Positions 19,168 to 30,580 are shown, numbered from the stretch's first letter. The stretch is DNA of 64,000 nt from Heliocidaris tuberculata (GCA_025618425.1 CM046832.1:49358026-49422025); one strand, 5' to 3'. The notes: generated by a model not told the origin, from the sequence alone. Numbers and translations: made by a program.

Positions 19168-20188
19168 TTTTCTCTTTGACGTCTTCTTAAACTTTCTCTT
19201 TGACGTCTTCTTAAACTTTCTCATCTCCTTCACTGTTTATTGCACTATCTCCTTCACTGTCTCCTTTACTATCTCCTTCATTTTATCCTTTTCCATCTCT
19301 TTCGCTATCTCCTCACCATCTCTTTCTCTGTCTCCTTCACTATATCTTTCTTCATGTCTTTCACTGTCTCCTTCACTATATCATTTACCATCTAATTTCA
19401 CTGTCTCCTTCATTATATCCTTAATCTATTTCACTGTCTCCTTCATTATATCCTTAATCTATTTCACTGTCTCCTTCATTATATCCTTAATCTATTTCAC
19501 TGTCTCCTTCATTATATCCTTAATCTATTTCACTGTCTCCTTCATTATATCCTTCACCATGTCTTTCACCGTCTCCTTCACTAAATCCTTAATCTCTTTC
19601 ACTGTCTCCTTCACTACATCCTTTTAATACCATCTCTTTCACTGTCTCCTTCACATCCTTCACCATCTATTTCACTATCTCCTTCACTATATCCTTCACC
19701 ATGTCTTTCACTGTCTCCACTATATTCCTCACCATCTCTTTCACTGTCTCCTTCACTATATTCCTCACCATCTCTTTCACTGTCTACTTCATTATATCCT
19801 TCACCATCTTTTTCACGCTCTCCTTCACTATATCCTTCACCATCTTTTTCACGCTCTCCACTATATCCTTCATCATCTCTTTCATTGTCTCCATCACTAT
19901 ATCCTTCATCATCTCTTTCATTGTCTCCATCACTATATCCTTCATCATCTCTTTCATTGTCTCCATCACTATATCCTTCATCATCTCTTTCATTGTCTCC
20001 ATCACTATATCCTTCACCATCTCTTTCATTGTCTCCATCACTATATCCTTCATCATCTCTTTCATTGTCTCCATCACTATATCCTTCATCATCTCTTTCA
20101 TTGTCTCCATCACTATATCCTTCATCATCTCTTTCATTGTCTCCATCACTATATCCTTCACCATCTCTTTCACTGTCTCCATCACTAT
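19168..20188. repeat. Minisatellite, left arm (12-bp ancestral period; 24-, 33- and 36-bp units)
   Basis: Begins with a 24-bp duplication near 19170-19217. Irregular 12-bp CTCCTTCACT-like units follow, then about five 33-bp units (19388-19555, each containing CTTAATCTATTTCACTG), then regular 36-bp units from about 19860. Each 36-bp unit is three related 12-mers: ATCTCTTTCATT, GTCTCCATCACT, ATATCCTTCATC. Confidence 0.95.
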
Positions 20189-20562
20189 ATGGCGTATTGC
20201 ACTGGCTTCCAATACGCCAGCGCATCATTTTCAAAATTCTTCTAATAACCTATAAGATTATTAATGGCCTGTCTCCTGTATATCTTTCTGATCTCATCTC
20301 CCTTCGCTCCTCTAGTTCTCTCCGACCTCTTCGTTCTTCAACAACCTTGCAGCTTACCCGCGGACCCCGAACTAATACCAATTATGGTGATCGAGCCTTT
20401 TCTGTAATTGCCCCATGCCTTTGGAATCAATTACCCTCATATATCCACAATGCCAACTCCCTTGAACAATTTAAGACTTTACTCAAAACCCATCTTTTTA
20501 ATGCTTAGTTTTCTCCACTCAGCTGTGGGTTGGTCTACACTTATGGAGGTGCACATCATTTT

Positions 20563-20596
<34 letters not shown>

Positions 20597-20743
20597 CCCC
20601 CCCCTCAAATATGAATATTAATTCAATTTGATTGAATAATAATTCAGGTTACTCTATTAATAGCAAGAATACTGTGCGCTTAGAAACACCAGTATAAAGC
20701 GCTATATAAATGTTATAATTATTATTATTATTATTATTATTAT
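20189..20743 (+). mobile_element. 5'-truncated CR1/L2-type LINE inserted in the minisatellite
   Basis: About 106 codons to a stop at 20506-20508 read LHWLPIRQRIIFKILLITYK, then LWNQLPSYI and FKTLLKTHLF, the standard end of CR1/L2-clade reverse-transcriptase proteins. The 3' untranslated region has a T run and ends GCGCTATATAAATGTTATA followed by (ATT)n, the microsatellite-like 3' end of this clade. The same minisatellite resumes immediately after. Confidence 0.9.
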
Positions 20744-22185
20744 CCTTCATCATCTCTTTCACTGTCTCCATCACTATATCCTTCACCATCTCTTTCATTG
20801 TCTCCATCACTATATCCTTCATCATCTCTTTCATTGTCTCCATCACTATATCCTTCATCATCTCTTTCATTGTCTCCATCACTATATCCTTCATCATCTC
20901 TTTCATTGTCTCCATCACTATATCCTTCACCATCTCTTTCACTGTCTCCTTCACTATATCCTTCATCATCTCTTTCACTGTCTCCATCACTATATCCTTC
21001 ATCATCTCTTTCACTGTCTCCTTCACTATATCCTTCATCATCTCTTTCATTGTCTCCTTCACTATATCCTTCATCATCTCTTTCATTGTCTCCATCACTA
21101 TATCCTTCATCATCTCTTTCATTGTCTCCATCACTATATCCTTCATCATCTCTTTCATTGTCTCCATCACTATATCCTTCACCATCTCTTTCACTGTCTC
21201 CATCACTATATCCTTCATCATCTCTTTCACTGTCTCCATCACTATATCCTTCACCATCTCTTTCATTGTCTCCATCACTATATCCTTCATCATCTCTTTC
21301 ATTGTCTCCATCACTATATCCTTCATCATCTCTTTCATTGTCTCCATCACTATATCCTTCATCATCTCTTTCATTGTCTCCTTCACTATATCCTTCATCA
21401 TCTCTTTCATTGTCTCCATCACTATATCCTTCATCATCTCTTTCATTGTCTCCTTCACTATATCCTTCATCATCTCTTTCATTGTCTCCATCACTATATC
21501 CTTCATCATCTCTTTCATTGTCTCCATCACTATATCCTTCATCATCTCTTTCATTGTCTCCATCACTATATCCTTCACCATCTCTTTCACTGTCTCCATC
21601 ACTATATCCTTCATCATCTCTTTCACTGTCTCCATCACTATATCCTTCACCATCTCTTTCATTGTCTCCATCACTATATCCTTCATCATCTCTTTCATTG
21701 TCTCCATCACTATATCCTTCATCATCTCTTTCATTGTCTCCATCACTATATCCTTCATCATCTCTTTCATTGTCTCCATCACTATATCCTTCATCATCTC
21801 TTTCATTGTCTCCATCACTATATCCTTCACCATCTCTTTCATGGTCTCCTTCTCTATATTTTTCAGTCTCCTTCACTATTTCCTTTACCATATTTTTCAC
21901 TGTCTCCTTCACTATATCCTTTACCATATTTTTCAGTCTCTTCACTATATCCTTCACTATATTTTTCAGTCTCTTCACTATAATCCTTTACCATATTTTT
22001 CAGTCTCCTTCACTATATCCTTTACCATATTTTTCAGTCTTTTCACTATATCCTTTACCATATTTTTCAGTCTCCTTCACTATATCCTTCACAATATTTT
22101 TCACTGTCTCCTTCACCATCTCTTTCACTATCTTCTTTACCATCTTTTTCACTATCTCCTTTCCTATATCCTTTCAATATAATTA
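20744..22185. repeat. Minisatellite, right arm, with 396-bp higher-order repeat
   Basis: About 30 regular 36-bp units (20744-21840), then irregular units with TTTTTCA interruptions to about 22185. Unit variants recur in the same order: the pair marked by ACCATCTCTTTCACTGTCTC at 21181 recurs at 21577, exactly 11 units (396 bp) later. The unit is a multiple of three without stops, so all frames on both strands look open. Confidence 0.95.
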
Positions 22186-23170
22186 CTTCTATCATCTATT
22201 ATCTTACCCGTCTAAATATACTCTTTCACTCTTCTAATACTGGCATTCTATTTTTTGTCCATCTTTGCTCTCATTAGACATGTTCGATTTCGCTAGTAAC
22301 ATTGAACATGTTGAAACAAACTTAAACCAACTTTCTCTGAAAGACATGGTATTAAAATGTGTAAAAGACACCCCTCTCTCTGTTTTCAATCTCAATTCTT
22401 TCTTTTCTGTTCCTGTTATTGGCAAATACATGTATGACTTCGAATTGAAAGACATGGATTACTGTTAAAACCATTTAAATAATACATTTACTGTGTGCTT
22501 TTAGAAATGGAGTTCAAGCAAGTCCAATGTGCACAATGAATAAGACAAAGCCTCTGATTAAACAATCATAAAGATCCAACCATCTTTAATGCCATCCTCA
22601 TTACAAACTTTATATACTTAATTTTCCAAGAAGTGCAAACTGTCCAAAAATTCACTGGGGATCAACCACTACAAATGTACTTCCCTGATTGCCAAAACAT
22701 AACGGTGCGTCTAAGTTAATAACATATGAAAGAATGACAATAAAGTGTGTAATTCATGCATTATCCCTGAACAAAACACAAAAAATTCAAGACATTCAAA
22801 GTGATCATTCCAGTTTTTTACGACTGTTTAAACATGCCGATTAGATTTGGCTCCTCTTTGGATTCCTTTAAATTTAATGAATCTGAGGTGTCCCCTGCAA
22901 CACTTTAGCATGCATGAATATCTAGATAATTGAGAGGATTCCTATTCTATGACATTGCATGGGTCATAAAGCCATAGTGAGTATGTAAATGTAACATCAT
23001 AGTATCATAGCTAAAGGCCTTCCAGGGTGATTATCAAAATACATGTATAAATGTCTGCATGCATGTAGATCACTTTTAGAGGAAGTCTGCATTAATATTA
23101 ATGCCTTTAATATGCAAAAATAATCTACACTTCAAAACAGAATTAAGCAAGATTATTGTATTGGCATAGA
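22186..23170. other. Intergenic DNA, no gene seen
   Basis: No recognised feature. A 67-codon open frame at 22265-22468 has no family resemblance. Confidence 0.45.
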
Positions 23171-23517
23171 CAATAATAATAATCTGGATTTATATAACAC
23201 CTAATACATCTATGAGGTCTCCAAGGGCTTTACAGGCATATTATTACCCTGGTCATTGCATTCATGGCTTGCCCACACACAATGTATGCACCTTCTCCAC
23301 TCCCTGGGGAGCATTCCAGCCAAGCGCCTTTTTTTGCAGATGCTCACAATGCTGATCGAACAGCAATGACTTTTGCATCCTACTGGACACCCATTCAACA
23401 CCTGGGAGGAGAGAACCAATGTAGAAGAAATGCCTTGCTAGAGAATACAAATGCCGTGCCGAGGATCAAACCCATGACCTTCCCATCTCCAGTCAAGTGC
23501 TTAAACCACTCGACTAC
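23171..23517 (-). mobile_element. tRNA-derived SINE (copy 1, near full length)
   Basis: On the minus strand the head has a Pol III box A TAGTCGAGTGG (23506-23516) and box B GTTTGATCC (23463-23471, one mismatch). The body contains CAGGTGTTGAATGGGT and GTAGGATGCAAAAGTCATTG, shared with 43521-43712. The tail ends TTATATAAATCCAGATTATT with ATT repeats, like the LINE tail at 20697-20743. Confidence 0.8.
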
Positions 23518-23546
23518 AACTCTACACCTCCAGATAAAAAAAAAAA

Positions 23547-23715
23547 CAGTGGAAACTCGTTACAACAAACTCCTCTGGACCAAGGAAATTACCTCTTTAT
23601 ATCGAAACCTTTTAATATCAGGGCTAAAAAACAATAACATACAGGTGTACAGAGAATTGGGACCGGCAAAATTACCTTGTTATAAACAAGAGTTTGTTAT
23701 AACGAGGTTCCACTG
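23547..23715 (-). mobile_element. MITE with CAGTGG ends (copy 2)
   Basis: 169 bp bounded by CAGTGGAAACTCGTTACAA and its inverted counterpart, with TA on the right. The reverse complement aligns with 15763-15936, including GGTTTCGATATAAAGAGGTA. It lies 30 bp from the head of the SINE. Confidence 0.8.
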
Positions 23716-23719
23716 TATT

Positions 23720-25150
23720 ATGCAATCATCCCAGCTTTATAAGGGCAATAGATCTATGTGCATGTACACAGAATAATTTTAAAGGATACTGTTAAAAAGT
23801 ATGTATAGATTGTTTCAATGCAGATAAATAATCTGTGTTCATACCCTCTTTTTCAATATGAACAGAGGCCATTGTGAAGATGGTTAAATATTTCAAACTA
23901 GTCTACATAGATATCAGCTAACAGATCAGATAACATCTAATGTACGTCTTAATTCTCTTAATATTCAAACAAACAACATATGCCTATACAAAATATCTTT
24001 GATCATCTATTTACAAACATATATTTAATGATTCAGACATAAAAATGAAATGTAAATTTACACCTCCGTATAAAGAAAATATCGACGACACATGAACAGT
24101 AGAATCCCAACTAACTGACAATATAAATACCTAAGAGTATATTACTCCTAACCATCTAAATCAAATGGAAGAGACACTAAAAATATGTATTCCCATTTCT
24201 CCCTTCGTACGCGTTTGTTTCACACAATATCATATACAGAACAGCCAGTATTTCTTAAAGAATGAAACAAGTTCAGAGGCTACCTCCTAAATCTCACAAA
24301 ATTCCAGACAGTTACTGTCTTGACATACAAATTGAACAAAAACACGAAAAGCTCAATCAAGATGACTTCAGACGAATATTGCGCAAAATACAAGTAGCTT
24401 ACTATTAGTATATTTTAAAACTTCATTATACAGCCTGTATGCAAATAAAGCCCATTTATCATTCTAATCAACTTGCTTGTACCTGTATCATGCCTTATGA
24501 ATATTGAGGCAAAAGAGTTTGCATATGGGCACATCATCAGATACTTCTTATAAAAATACTGATGATTACTAAGCTTGCATTTGGGCTTGTAAGATTTTAG
24601 GCACCACAATTTCAACAAAGCCATTAATCTCTAAACTGCACTGTACACAAATATCAAAGACACTTCCTTTTTCAGCTTGTTAAACAAAACAAAAAACGAA
24701 ACAAAAAAGTTTTCAAACCATCACAATTGAAGTAGAATCAGTTCTGGTGAAATACGGTTTACAATGAGATGAAGCAGCACACTAAATTGTAGCTAAAGCT
24801 CTTGTCCTGTAATCACTAAGCTCTGAACTCCTGCATTCCTAATAAAATATACCATGGATGTACACTGAGCTATTTCCTAACTAAATTTATTCAAATAGAG
24901 GTCCAACTTGCATACATGCAATGCAAAATTTAAAAAGAACGATAAAGGGCATTACATTTAGACATTTCAAGCCTTTCTAAACAAGTCTTTGTTTCTCCTC
25001 AGAATACTGTTTTGATATTCAAAGGATTTTGCCAGTCAAGGACCCCAAAGCATTAATATTTTCTATTTTCAAACAAAAGAGAAGAAAATATAGAGTGAAC
25101 ATTATGAACCATACATTATATTGACAGTAAATCACAAGAAAGGCTGATCC
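23720..25150. other. Intergenic DNA downstream of the TMED7-like gene
   Basis: AT-rich with no clear feature; its right part may be TMED 3' untranslated region. Confidence 0.4.
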
Positions 25151-25157
25151 TTAACTA

Positions 25158-25163
25158 TTTATT
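25158..25163 (-). promoter_or_regulatory. Candidate polyadenylation signal of the TMED7-like gene
   Basis: AATAAA on the minus strand about 335 bp beyond the stop codon. The tract is AT-rich, so chance occurrence is possible. Confidence 0.3.
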
Positions 25164-25496
25164 TATCTTCAGTTCAAATATGAGAACAAGTAGTGTGTTA
25201 TTTCTAGAAGTAATTTCAATGAAATTTTGTCTTTATAACTTACAATGTAAAACCACTGGACAAAATTCATGTTCATTTTTGGTAACTGATTCGTGCAAAA
25301 ACAAGAAGTAATACCATAGAATACATAATATTAATCAGGGCATGGTCTTCATTTTTTACTCAGGCAAATAAACAATACGGAAAGTCATCACTTTAAAGGC
25401 AAACACAAAACAGAGACAGAGACAGAAACAATAACATTCAAACCGAACATTTATCTAACAACTACAACAATGACAAGCAAAACCATTCACCAGTGA

Positions 25497-25730
25497 CTAT
25501 GCTCTGCCAGCAGTTTTGGTTTTCTTGTCGGTGAAAAAACTACGAAGAACAATGACTTGACCGATACCAATGACAAGAATTAAGCAGAATTCTCCTAGTG
25601 ACCACAGGTGGACCCTCTGATTGAGATTCTCTGCCTGAGCTCTGCCCTTGGTTTCTCGTAACCTATAGTGGGTCTGGAAGTTGATTACGGCTTTAAGCGC
25701 TTCGTGGATCGTCACACAAGAAGTCTCCAA
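25497..25730 (-). CDS. TMED7: TMED7-like gene, exon 3 (coiled coil, membrane segment, sorting tail)
   Basis: 77 codons plus TAG, acceptor cattacag. Contains [24 protein letters not shown], a hydrophobic segment and the tail [15 protein letters not shown] with its FF and KK sorting signals. Confidence 0.95.
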   Translation of the reverse strand: METSCVTIHEALKAVINFQTHYRLRETKGRAQAENLNQRVHLWSLGEFCLILVIGIGQVIVLRSFFTDKKTKTAGRA

Positions 25731-26571
25731 CTGTAATGAGAGTGAAGGGTAAAAACGGTGAGAAGTAGCGACGACTCAGGAAGCACGCAGGCATTATTGT
25801 ATGAACTGGAACCTATAATGAACAAGAGCACTTGACCTTATTTGTCTTTTTATCTCTTCCCTGCTGCAACATCATCGCAGAAATAAAAATTCTCATTGAA
25901 TTTGATATTTACAAAAGAAGCAATTTTTACATGTTTTAGATCAGCTTTTTCAATCAGGGTGATGCGCCACCCTGAGGTGCCACAGGGCATCAAAAGGGGT
26001 GTCGTGAGAGGAAATTAGTTATATCAAAAATATAAACCACCATCTTATATCTGTGCACCGTGGTGCCCGAATACGTAATTTCTGTACATTTTCACAATAA
26101 AGTGTCAATATTTAGAAACTGGAAAAAGGTGTCATCTCCCCCCCCCCCCCTCACGACAGTGTGCCCATAGGCCTAGATGTAAAACATTTACCAATGTGGG
26201 TGGGTTAGTAAAGGCCTGAGCTCAAAAGGAGTTGTCTGTACATCTAATCACTTTAGGATTGGGGCGACACAAAACTTTTTACTCCTTAAAAAAATGCCCT
26301 GACTAAAAAACGGTTGTAAAACGTTGTTTAGATAATAGCATCACGTCCAACTGATAATCTCCAAAAAAATTATAGATTTCAGGATTAATACAAATAATAA
26401 AAATACAAATGTGCTGTCATACATAAATCTTGCTGTATAAATTTCATTACCCTTTACAAAAGGGATTTCTTTATCAATTTCATTTTTAATTCATTTAATC
26501 TTATTATTCATTAATTTATTCATTTTATTCTATATATTTCTTTATTCCTTTTTTAATTTATTCATATATAT

Positions 26572-26643
<72 letters not shown>

Positions 26644-27783
26644 TATATATATATAATATATATAATATATATACAGTGCTGGTCAAAAGTTTCTGTACAC
26701 GCTGGATTTTGTGACGAAGTTTTACATCAGTTTTTATTTCCTGTGAAATGACCTTCTCTAAGCTCTCAAAAACAATTTACAGGTTTCAATACCGTTAAGA
26801 TAATCTACTTAAAATAATTTGACACATACAAGTGTATTTCTCTTTCTCCATTTTGATTCAAGAATTTAAACTGGCAAAAAGCAGCCTAATGACATATGTG
26901 GTTTGACAAGTTTTTTTTTTTGTCCAAAATTGATAGAAAACGGACTCATACATTAGAGATCCCTCAAATTCACCACAGTTTGTTTTGGTGACAGCCTTGT
27001 AAACGAGATATATTTACCATGTTAACATGATTACATTCATTAGTAATTAGCTTCAAATATCCATCCAGTATTCTTGCAGTAAGAGACCAAAGATATCTCT
27101 TTGCCACTTTTTTTCAACTCATCCTACATAAGCTATTTAGGGGTCAGGGACAGAAACTAAGCTCACTAAGGCTTTTATTTTATGTTATCTCACATTATTT
27201 TTGTAACTTCTTATCCCACTTATTATGTAGCATGAATAAACTACGTGTTATTAAAAGAAATATATGAATAAGGTTAAAGAATTCCAATGGTTTGGCATTT
27301 TCTGTCTCTGGACCCTAAGCCTAAAGCCCTAAATAGCTTGTCTTGGAAGAGTTGAACAGAGGAGTCTAAGCAACATTTGTGCTAGAATACTGAATAGACA
27401 TTTCAAATAATAATTCTTCTGAAATTCATTAAAGGAATATATTACATTTGAAAATCAATAAATAAAACTATGGCTACTTTGGACAAATAGTATACTTTGT
27501 TTTTCTTTTGATTTTGAACAGAAATGTAATTCAAAACTGCATAAATTGTTACATCATTTTTCATCAGTTGTGGGTATCCAACCAAGCACAATTAAAGTAA
27601 ATCATGCCAGAATGTTTCAGAACATGTAATACATAAAACATGTAATGTATAACCAAACCTTTGCTAAATTTTCAGTGCCTAAACAAGCTCATCAAGTGGG
27701 GGAATAGACATTGAAGTAAAAACCCATCTGAATTTCTCAAAATCCAGGGTGTACCAAAACTTTTGACCGGCACTGTATATATA

Positions 27784-27824
<41 letters not shown>

Positions 27825-29713
27825 GGTGTTGTTGGAAGGGTAAGTTAGAAATACAGTGGAACCTCATTATAAAGAACACTGGAGTTTGTAATAACAAGGT
27901 TCCACTATATGTTCATGTTTTTCATCAAAATGGCACAAGCTCCAATCGAAATTTGCGATAAAAGAAAGGTTCCACTTACCTGCGTTAACGCTGTGGCATG
28001 AGCCCCGATGTCTCTGATAAGCGGATCCTCATCACCTGCCATGAAGTCAAAGTAGACAACCTTATGTGCAAACGTTGAGAACTCGTTGCTGAAGCAGAAC
28101 TCAATAGTTCCAGCCTGGTCTGTGGTCCAGGTAAACGTGTCATATTGTTTCCTCTTCTCCTTGTAGACCACGGTGCCACTGGGAGACTTCAGCAAAACAT
28201 CTACGTCATACTGGCCACCTGTTACGACCTATAAATAAGAGAAAATGAACACGGTACACCAGTGGTTAAACAAAGAAAAGTTACACAACTCTAGTCAAGA
28301 ATAAATATTTACATGGGTTCTGTCTGGTTTATTCACATGGAAAGTATCATAGAGAAAGTGATCCAGTAGAGTATGGTTACATGGGTCAAACTGATGAATG
28401 TTCAACTGACAAGTCTTTTCATAATCTTGACAAGATGTAATGCATAATAAATAATGCACATTATCAAAATCAACTGAACTGTGCTCTGAAAATAAATCAC
28501 CACCTCCTCCTCTTCTCTTCTCTTCTCTTCTCTCCTTCCCCCCCCCCCCCCTCTCTCTCTCTCTTCTCGATGATTCCTCCTCCCCTTCTTCTTCATCATC
28601 TTCTTCTTCTTCTGCCTCCTCCTCTTCCTCTTCCTCCTCCTCTGGGGGGGGGGGGGGGTGGTAAAAGATACATGTATGCAGAACCACTCCTAAATGTTAC
28701 ATGGAAAGCCATGTACAATGTACAGTTCAGGTATAATAAGGACAAGAAAAATACCTTTCTTTCTACATCAAATTGCCAAAAAGGCCACTGAAAATCAGAT
28801 TTGGAGTTTTCTTTTCTTTTGAAACAGGACAGAATTATCATTTTGGCTTTTCATACATGAATACATGTGTAAGATTCAACCATTTCAATTTTCATTTAAC
28901 AAGAAAATAATTTATCTAGATTCAGATGCACAGAGTCATGAGAGTGGAGGTAAACTAGACACAGATCTAATGCACAGAGATAGATTATACTTGTAAAAAT
29001 CCACATCTATAGTCTACTTTCTGTCTCTACTCTATACCTGTATCTCATTTCCTCACTCACATCCTCTCTCTCGCTCTACTTCAACTTCCAGTTCTGTCGC
29101 TCTTCATCTCTCTCCCCCTCCCTCTCTCTCTCTTTCTCTTCATCTCTCTCCGACTCGACTCTATCATTTTCAGGGCTTTCCAGGGTCCAGGCCATTCATA
29201 ATGCAGGTTTCAGTTTCCAAGAGTAAAAAAAAATTGTTCAACATGTCATGGTTCAACACCCAAAGTGAGCTGAAAAAATGCAGTTAAGAAAATGAAAAAA
29301 TGAAATGTAAAATTCAGATTTTATTTCAAAATGTGAGCATCAAAGGTAGCATCCCCTGCACCAAGTTCAATGGTGCTCACGAGCCTACGTCGGCTAAACT
29401 AAAGACTAAAACAAATTTGCAAACAAACATCATCCTCAGTAGATGGGACTGAAGCTATATTACAACCCCCAAAACTACAAAATTCTATGAAAAATATACA
29501 CCTAAAAAGTAAAAAGTACAGTAAAAGACAACACTTTCGAAGGAAAAATATATTTACCTGATATTCAAGAATGATTTTGACATCTTTTTCCACATCCTCG
29601 TGAAAACATTGATTGGCATTATCTGGCAATTCAAAAGTCAATTCCACCGCTTGCGAGACGGCTAGCAAACAGAGGGTGACAAAAATACAGAGAAATAAAG
29701 TGATTTCACACAT
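25497..29713 (-). CDS. TMED7: p24-family cargo receptor (TMED7/TMED3-like), 3 exons
   Basis: Predicted 212 residues from exons 29713-29558, 28228-27980 and 25730-25497 (52, 83 and 77 codons plus stop), all introns phase 0. Residues 1-22 form a hydrophobic signal peptide ending SQA. The GOLD domain follows, starting [15 protein letters not shown], with two cysteines (Cys37 and the one in [11 protein letters not shown]) that pair in this family. Then comes a coiled-coil region ([18 protein letters not shown]), one membrane segment (about residues 181-199) and a short cytoplasmic tail with FF and KK. In p24 proteins FF binds COPII and KK binds COPI, so the product should cycle between ER and Golgi and help load secretory cargo. 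Length and order match p24-gamma proteins (TMED3, TMED7). Which paralogue it is cannot be settled without a tree. Intron 2 hosts two DNA transposon-derived elements and a 34-base G run. Confidence 0.93.
26569..26673. repeat. (TA)n microsatellite, TMED intron 2
   Basis: About 100 bp of TA/TATAATA. It is the target into which the neighbouring Tc1-like element inserted; TATATAT resumes on the other side of that element. Confidence 0.95.
26674..27775. mobile_element. Tc1/mariner-like non-autonomous element
   Basis: 1,102 bp with terminal inverted repeats (left CAGTGCTGGTCAAAAGTTT, right CAGTGCCGGTCAAAAGTTT, similarity continuing to GTACAC and CTGGATTTTG), flanked by TA on each side. An inner inverted pair (AAGCTATTTAGGG near 27130 and its complement near 27335) surrounds the middle. 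No transposase frame survives. Confidence 0.82.
27790..27823. repeat. 34-base poly-G run in TMED intron 2
   Basis: Uninterrupted G on the plus strand (C on the transcribed sense strand of the TMED gene). The longest G/C homopolymer in the window. Confidence 0.95.
27854..27907. mobile_element. Miniature internally deleted MITE with CAGTGG ends (copy 3)
   Basis: Only 54 bp: CAGTGGAACCTCATTATAA and an inverted GTAATAACAAGGTTCCACTA, flanked by TA at 27852-27853 and 27908-27909. Same ends as copies 1 and 2 with almost the whole interior missing. Confidence 0.75.
27980..28228 (-). CDS. TMED7: TMED7-like gene, exon 2 (GOLD domain)
   Basis: 83 codons, acceptor tttatag, donor gtaagt. Contains [15 protein letters not shown]-like [23 protein letters not shown] and YFDF, the core strings of p24 GOLD domains. 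Confidence 0.95.
28229..29557. other. TMED intron 1
   Basis: Contains CT/CCT low-complexity DNA with a C run and a G run (28500-28660) and another CT tract at 29040-29160. No other feature seen. Confidence 0.7.
29558..29713 (-). CDS. TMED7: TMED7-like gene, exon 1 (signal peptide and start of GOLD domain)
   Basis: ATG at 29713-29711, 52 codons to EYQ, then a gtaaat donor. I chose this ATG over one 25 codons upstream because it places the hydrophobic signal peptide at the very N-terminus. Confidence 0.9.
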
Positions 29714-29874
29714 TTTGAAGTAACGTAGTGCAATTTTATGATGAAGGCTAAAACAGATATGTCTCTGAAATGACAAAATTGCCTTCAAATTCTGCTATAA
29801 TCATCTACTTTGCTTCTCAGGTAGCGGCATTTCTCAAAATCTGTTGAGTCGCCCGATGTGGAACCTCTTTGGCA

Positions 29875-29881
29875 ACGTGGC
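29875..29881 (-). promoter_or_regulatory. GCCACGT (XBP1/ATF6-core-like) upstream of the TMED7-like gene
   Basis: GCCACGT lies about 160 bp upstream of the start codon, next to a second ACGTG. The ACGT core recognised by XBP1/ATF6 is common in promoters of secretory-pathway genes, which suits a p24 gene. A 7-mer alone is weak evidence. Confidence 0.25.
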
Positions 29882-30157
29882 ACACGTACATTTGTACATA
29901 GAGCTTCAGCCAGAGACCGTGCATGTTGGGAGACATTCTACTCAACAATACTTTCGTAGTACTGTTAGCATGCGTGAATGACTAAGGCTCTAAAAAGTTA
30001 CGGGCCTCGTACATAGGTGATAGGTGAACACGTTGTTTCCTTCCTTTTCTTGATATTTCTTATCTTAACTCCGTCTTTTTAAAGTCTGTGTTTAAGGACG
30101 AGAGCAATGAGGATATGTCTCAAACCATGCAAACGCTTACTAGTAGCTTAGCAAGGG

Positions 30158-30390
30158 CCGGGGGGGGGGGGGGGGGGGCGGCGCGACCGACCACAGAATG
30201 TCCCCTCCCCCCAAAAAAAAAATAAATAAATAAAATAAATAAATAAATAAATAAAAGGAGAGAGAGAGGGGGGGGGGGAAACAGGAAGCGAGAGAGAGAG
30301 AGCGAGAAAAAGGACTGACAAGGAAAAGGAAATAAAAGATATTATGAACAGAGAGGGAGAGAGAGAGAGAGAGAGGGAGAGTAAAAGCCA
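30158..30390. repeat. G run, (AAAT)n and (GA)n low-complexity cluster
   Basis: G run near 30160-30178, AAATA repeats near 30220-30255, then GA repeats to 30380. Confidence 0.85.
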
Positions 30391-30580
30391 GAGAGACTTT
30401 ATTTTTAAATGTGGGACTATATCTATATATGAAAAAAAAAAAATCTGAGCTCACTAGTTGATAATTTTGCTCGTCACAGAAGTCCAGACGGACTATGAGA
30501 TACAACATGACTTAAAAAACGGCAGAAGATTGTGGAGCACTTTTTTTTTTTCTTCTTCTTTCTTTCTTTCTTTCTTTATA

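Noticed and set aside
19388..19555. CRISPR-like regularly spaced repeats
   Set aside because: The units are directly contiguous with no unique spacers; this is a eukaryotic tandem repeat.
19112..20255. Long repetitive frames in the left minisatellite arm
   Set aside because: Same cause: repeat-derived frames, open on both strands; the right end runs into a LINE.
20649..22237. Very long overlapping open frames (up to 479 codons) on both strands with 12-residue repeats
   Set aside because: All frames are open at once because the 36-bp minisatellite unit is divisible by three and lacks stops. No start context, splice sites or non-repeat domain supports a protein.
23264..23776. 170-codon plus-strand frame
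   Set aside because: It crosses the antisense of a tRNA-derived SINE and a MITE, both non-coding.
28295..28841. Glu-, Arg- and Pro-rich frames in TMED intron 1
   Set aside because: Derived from CT/CCT low-complexity DNA and G/C homopolymers.
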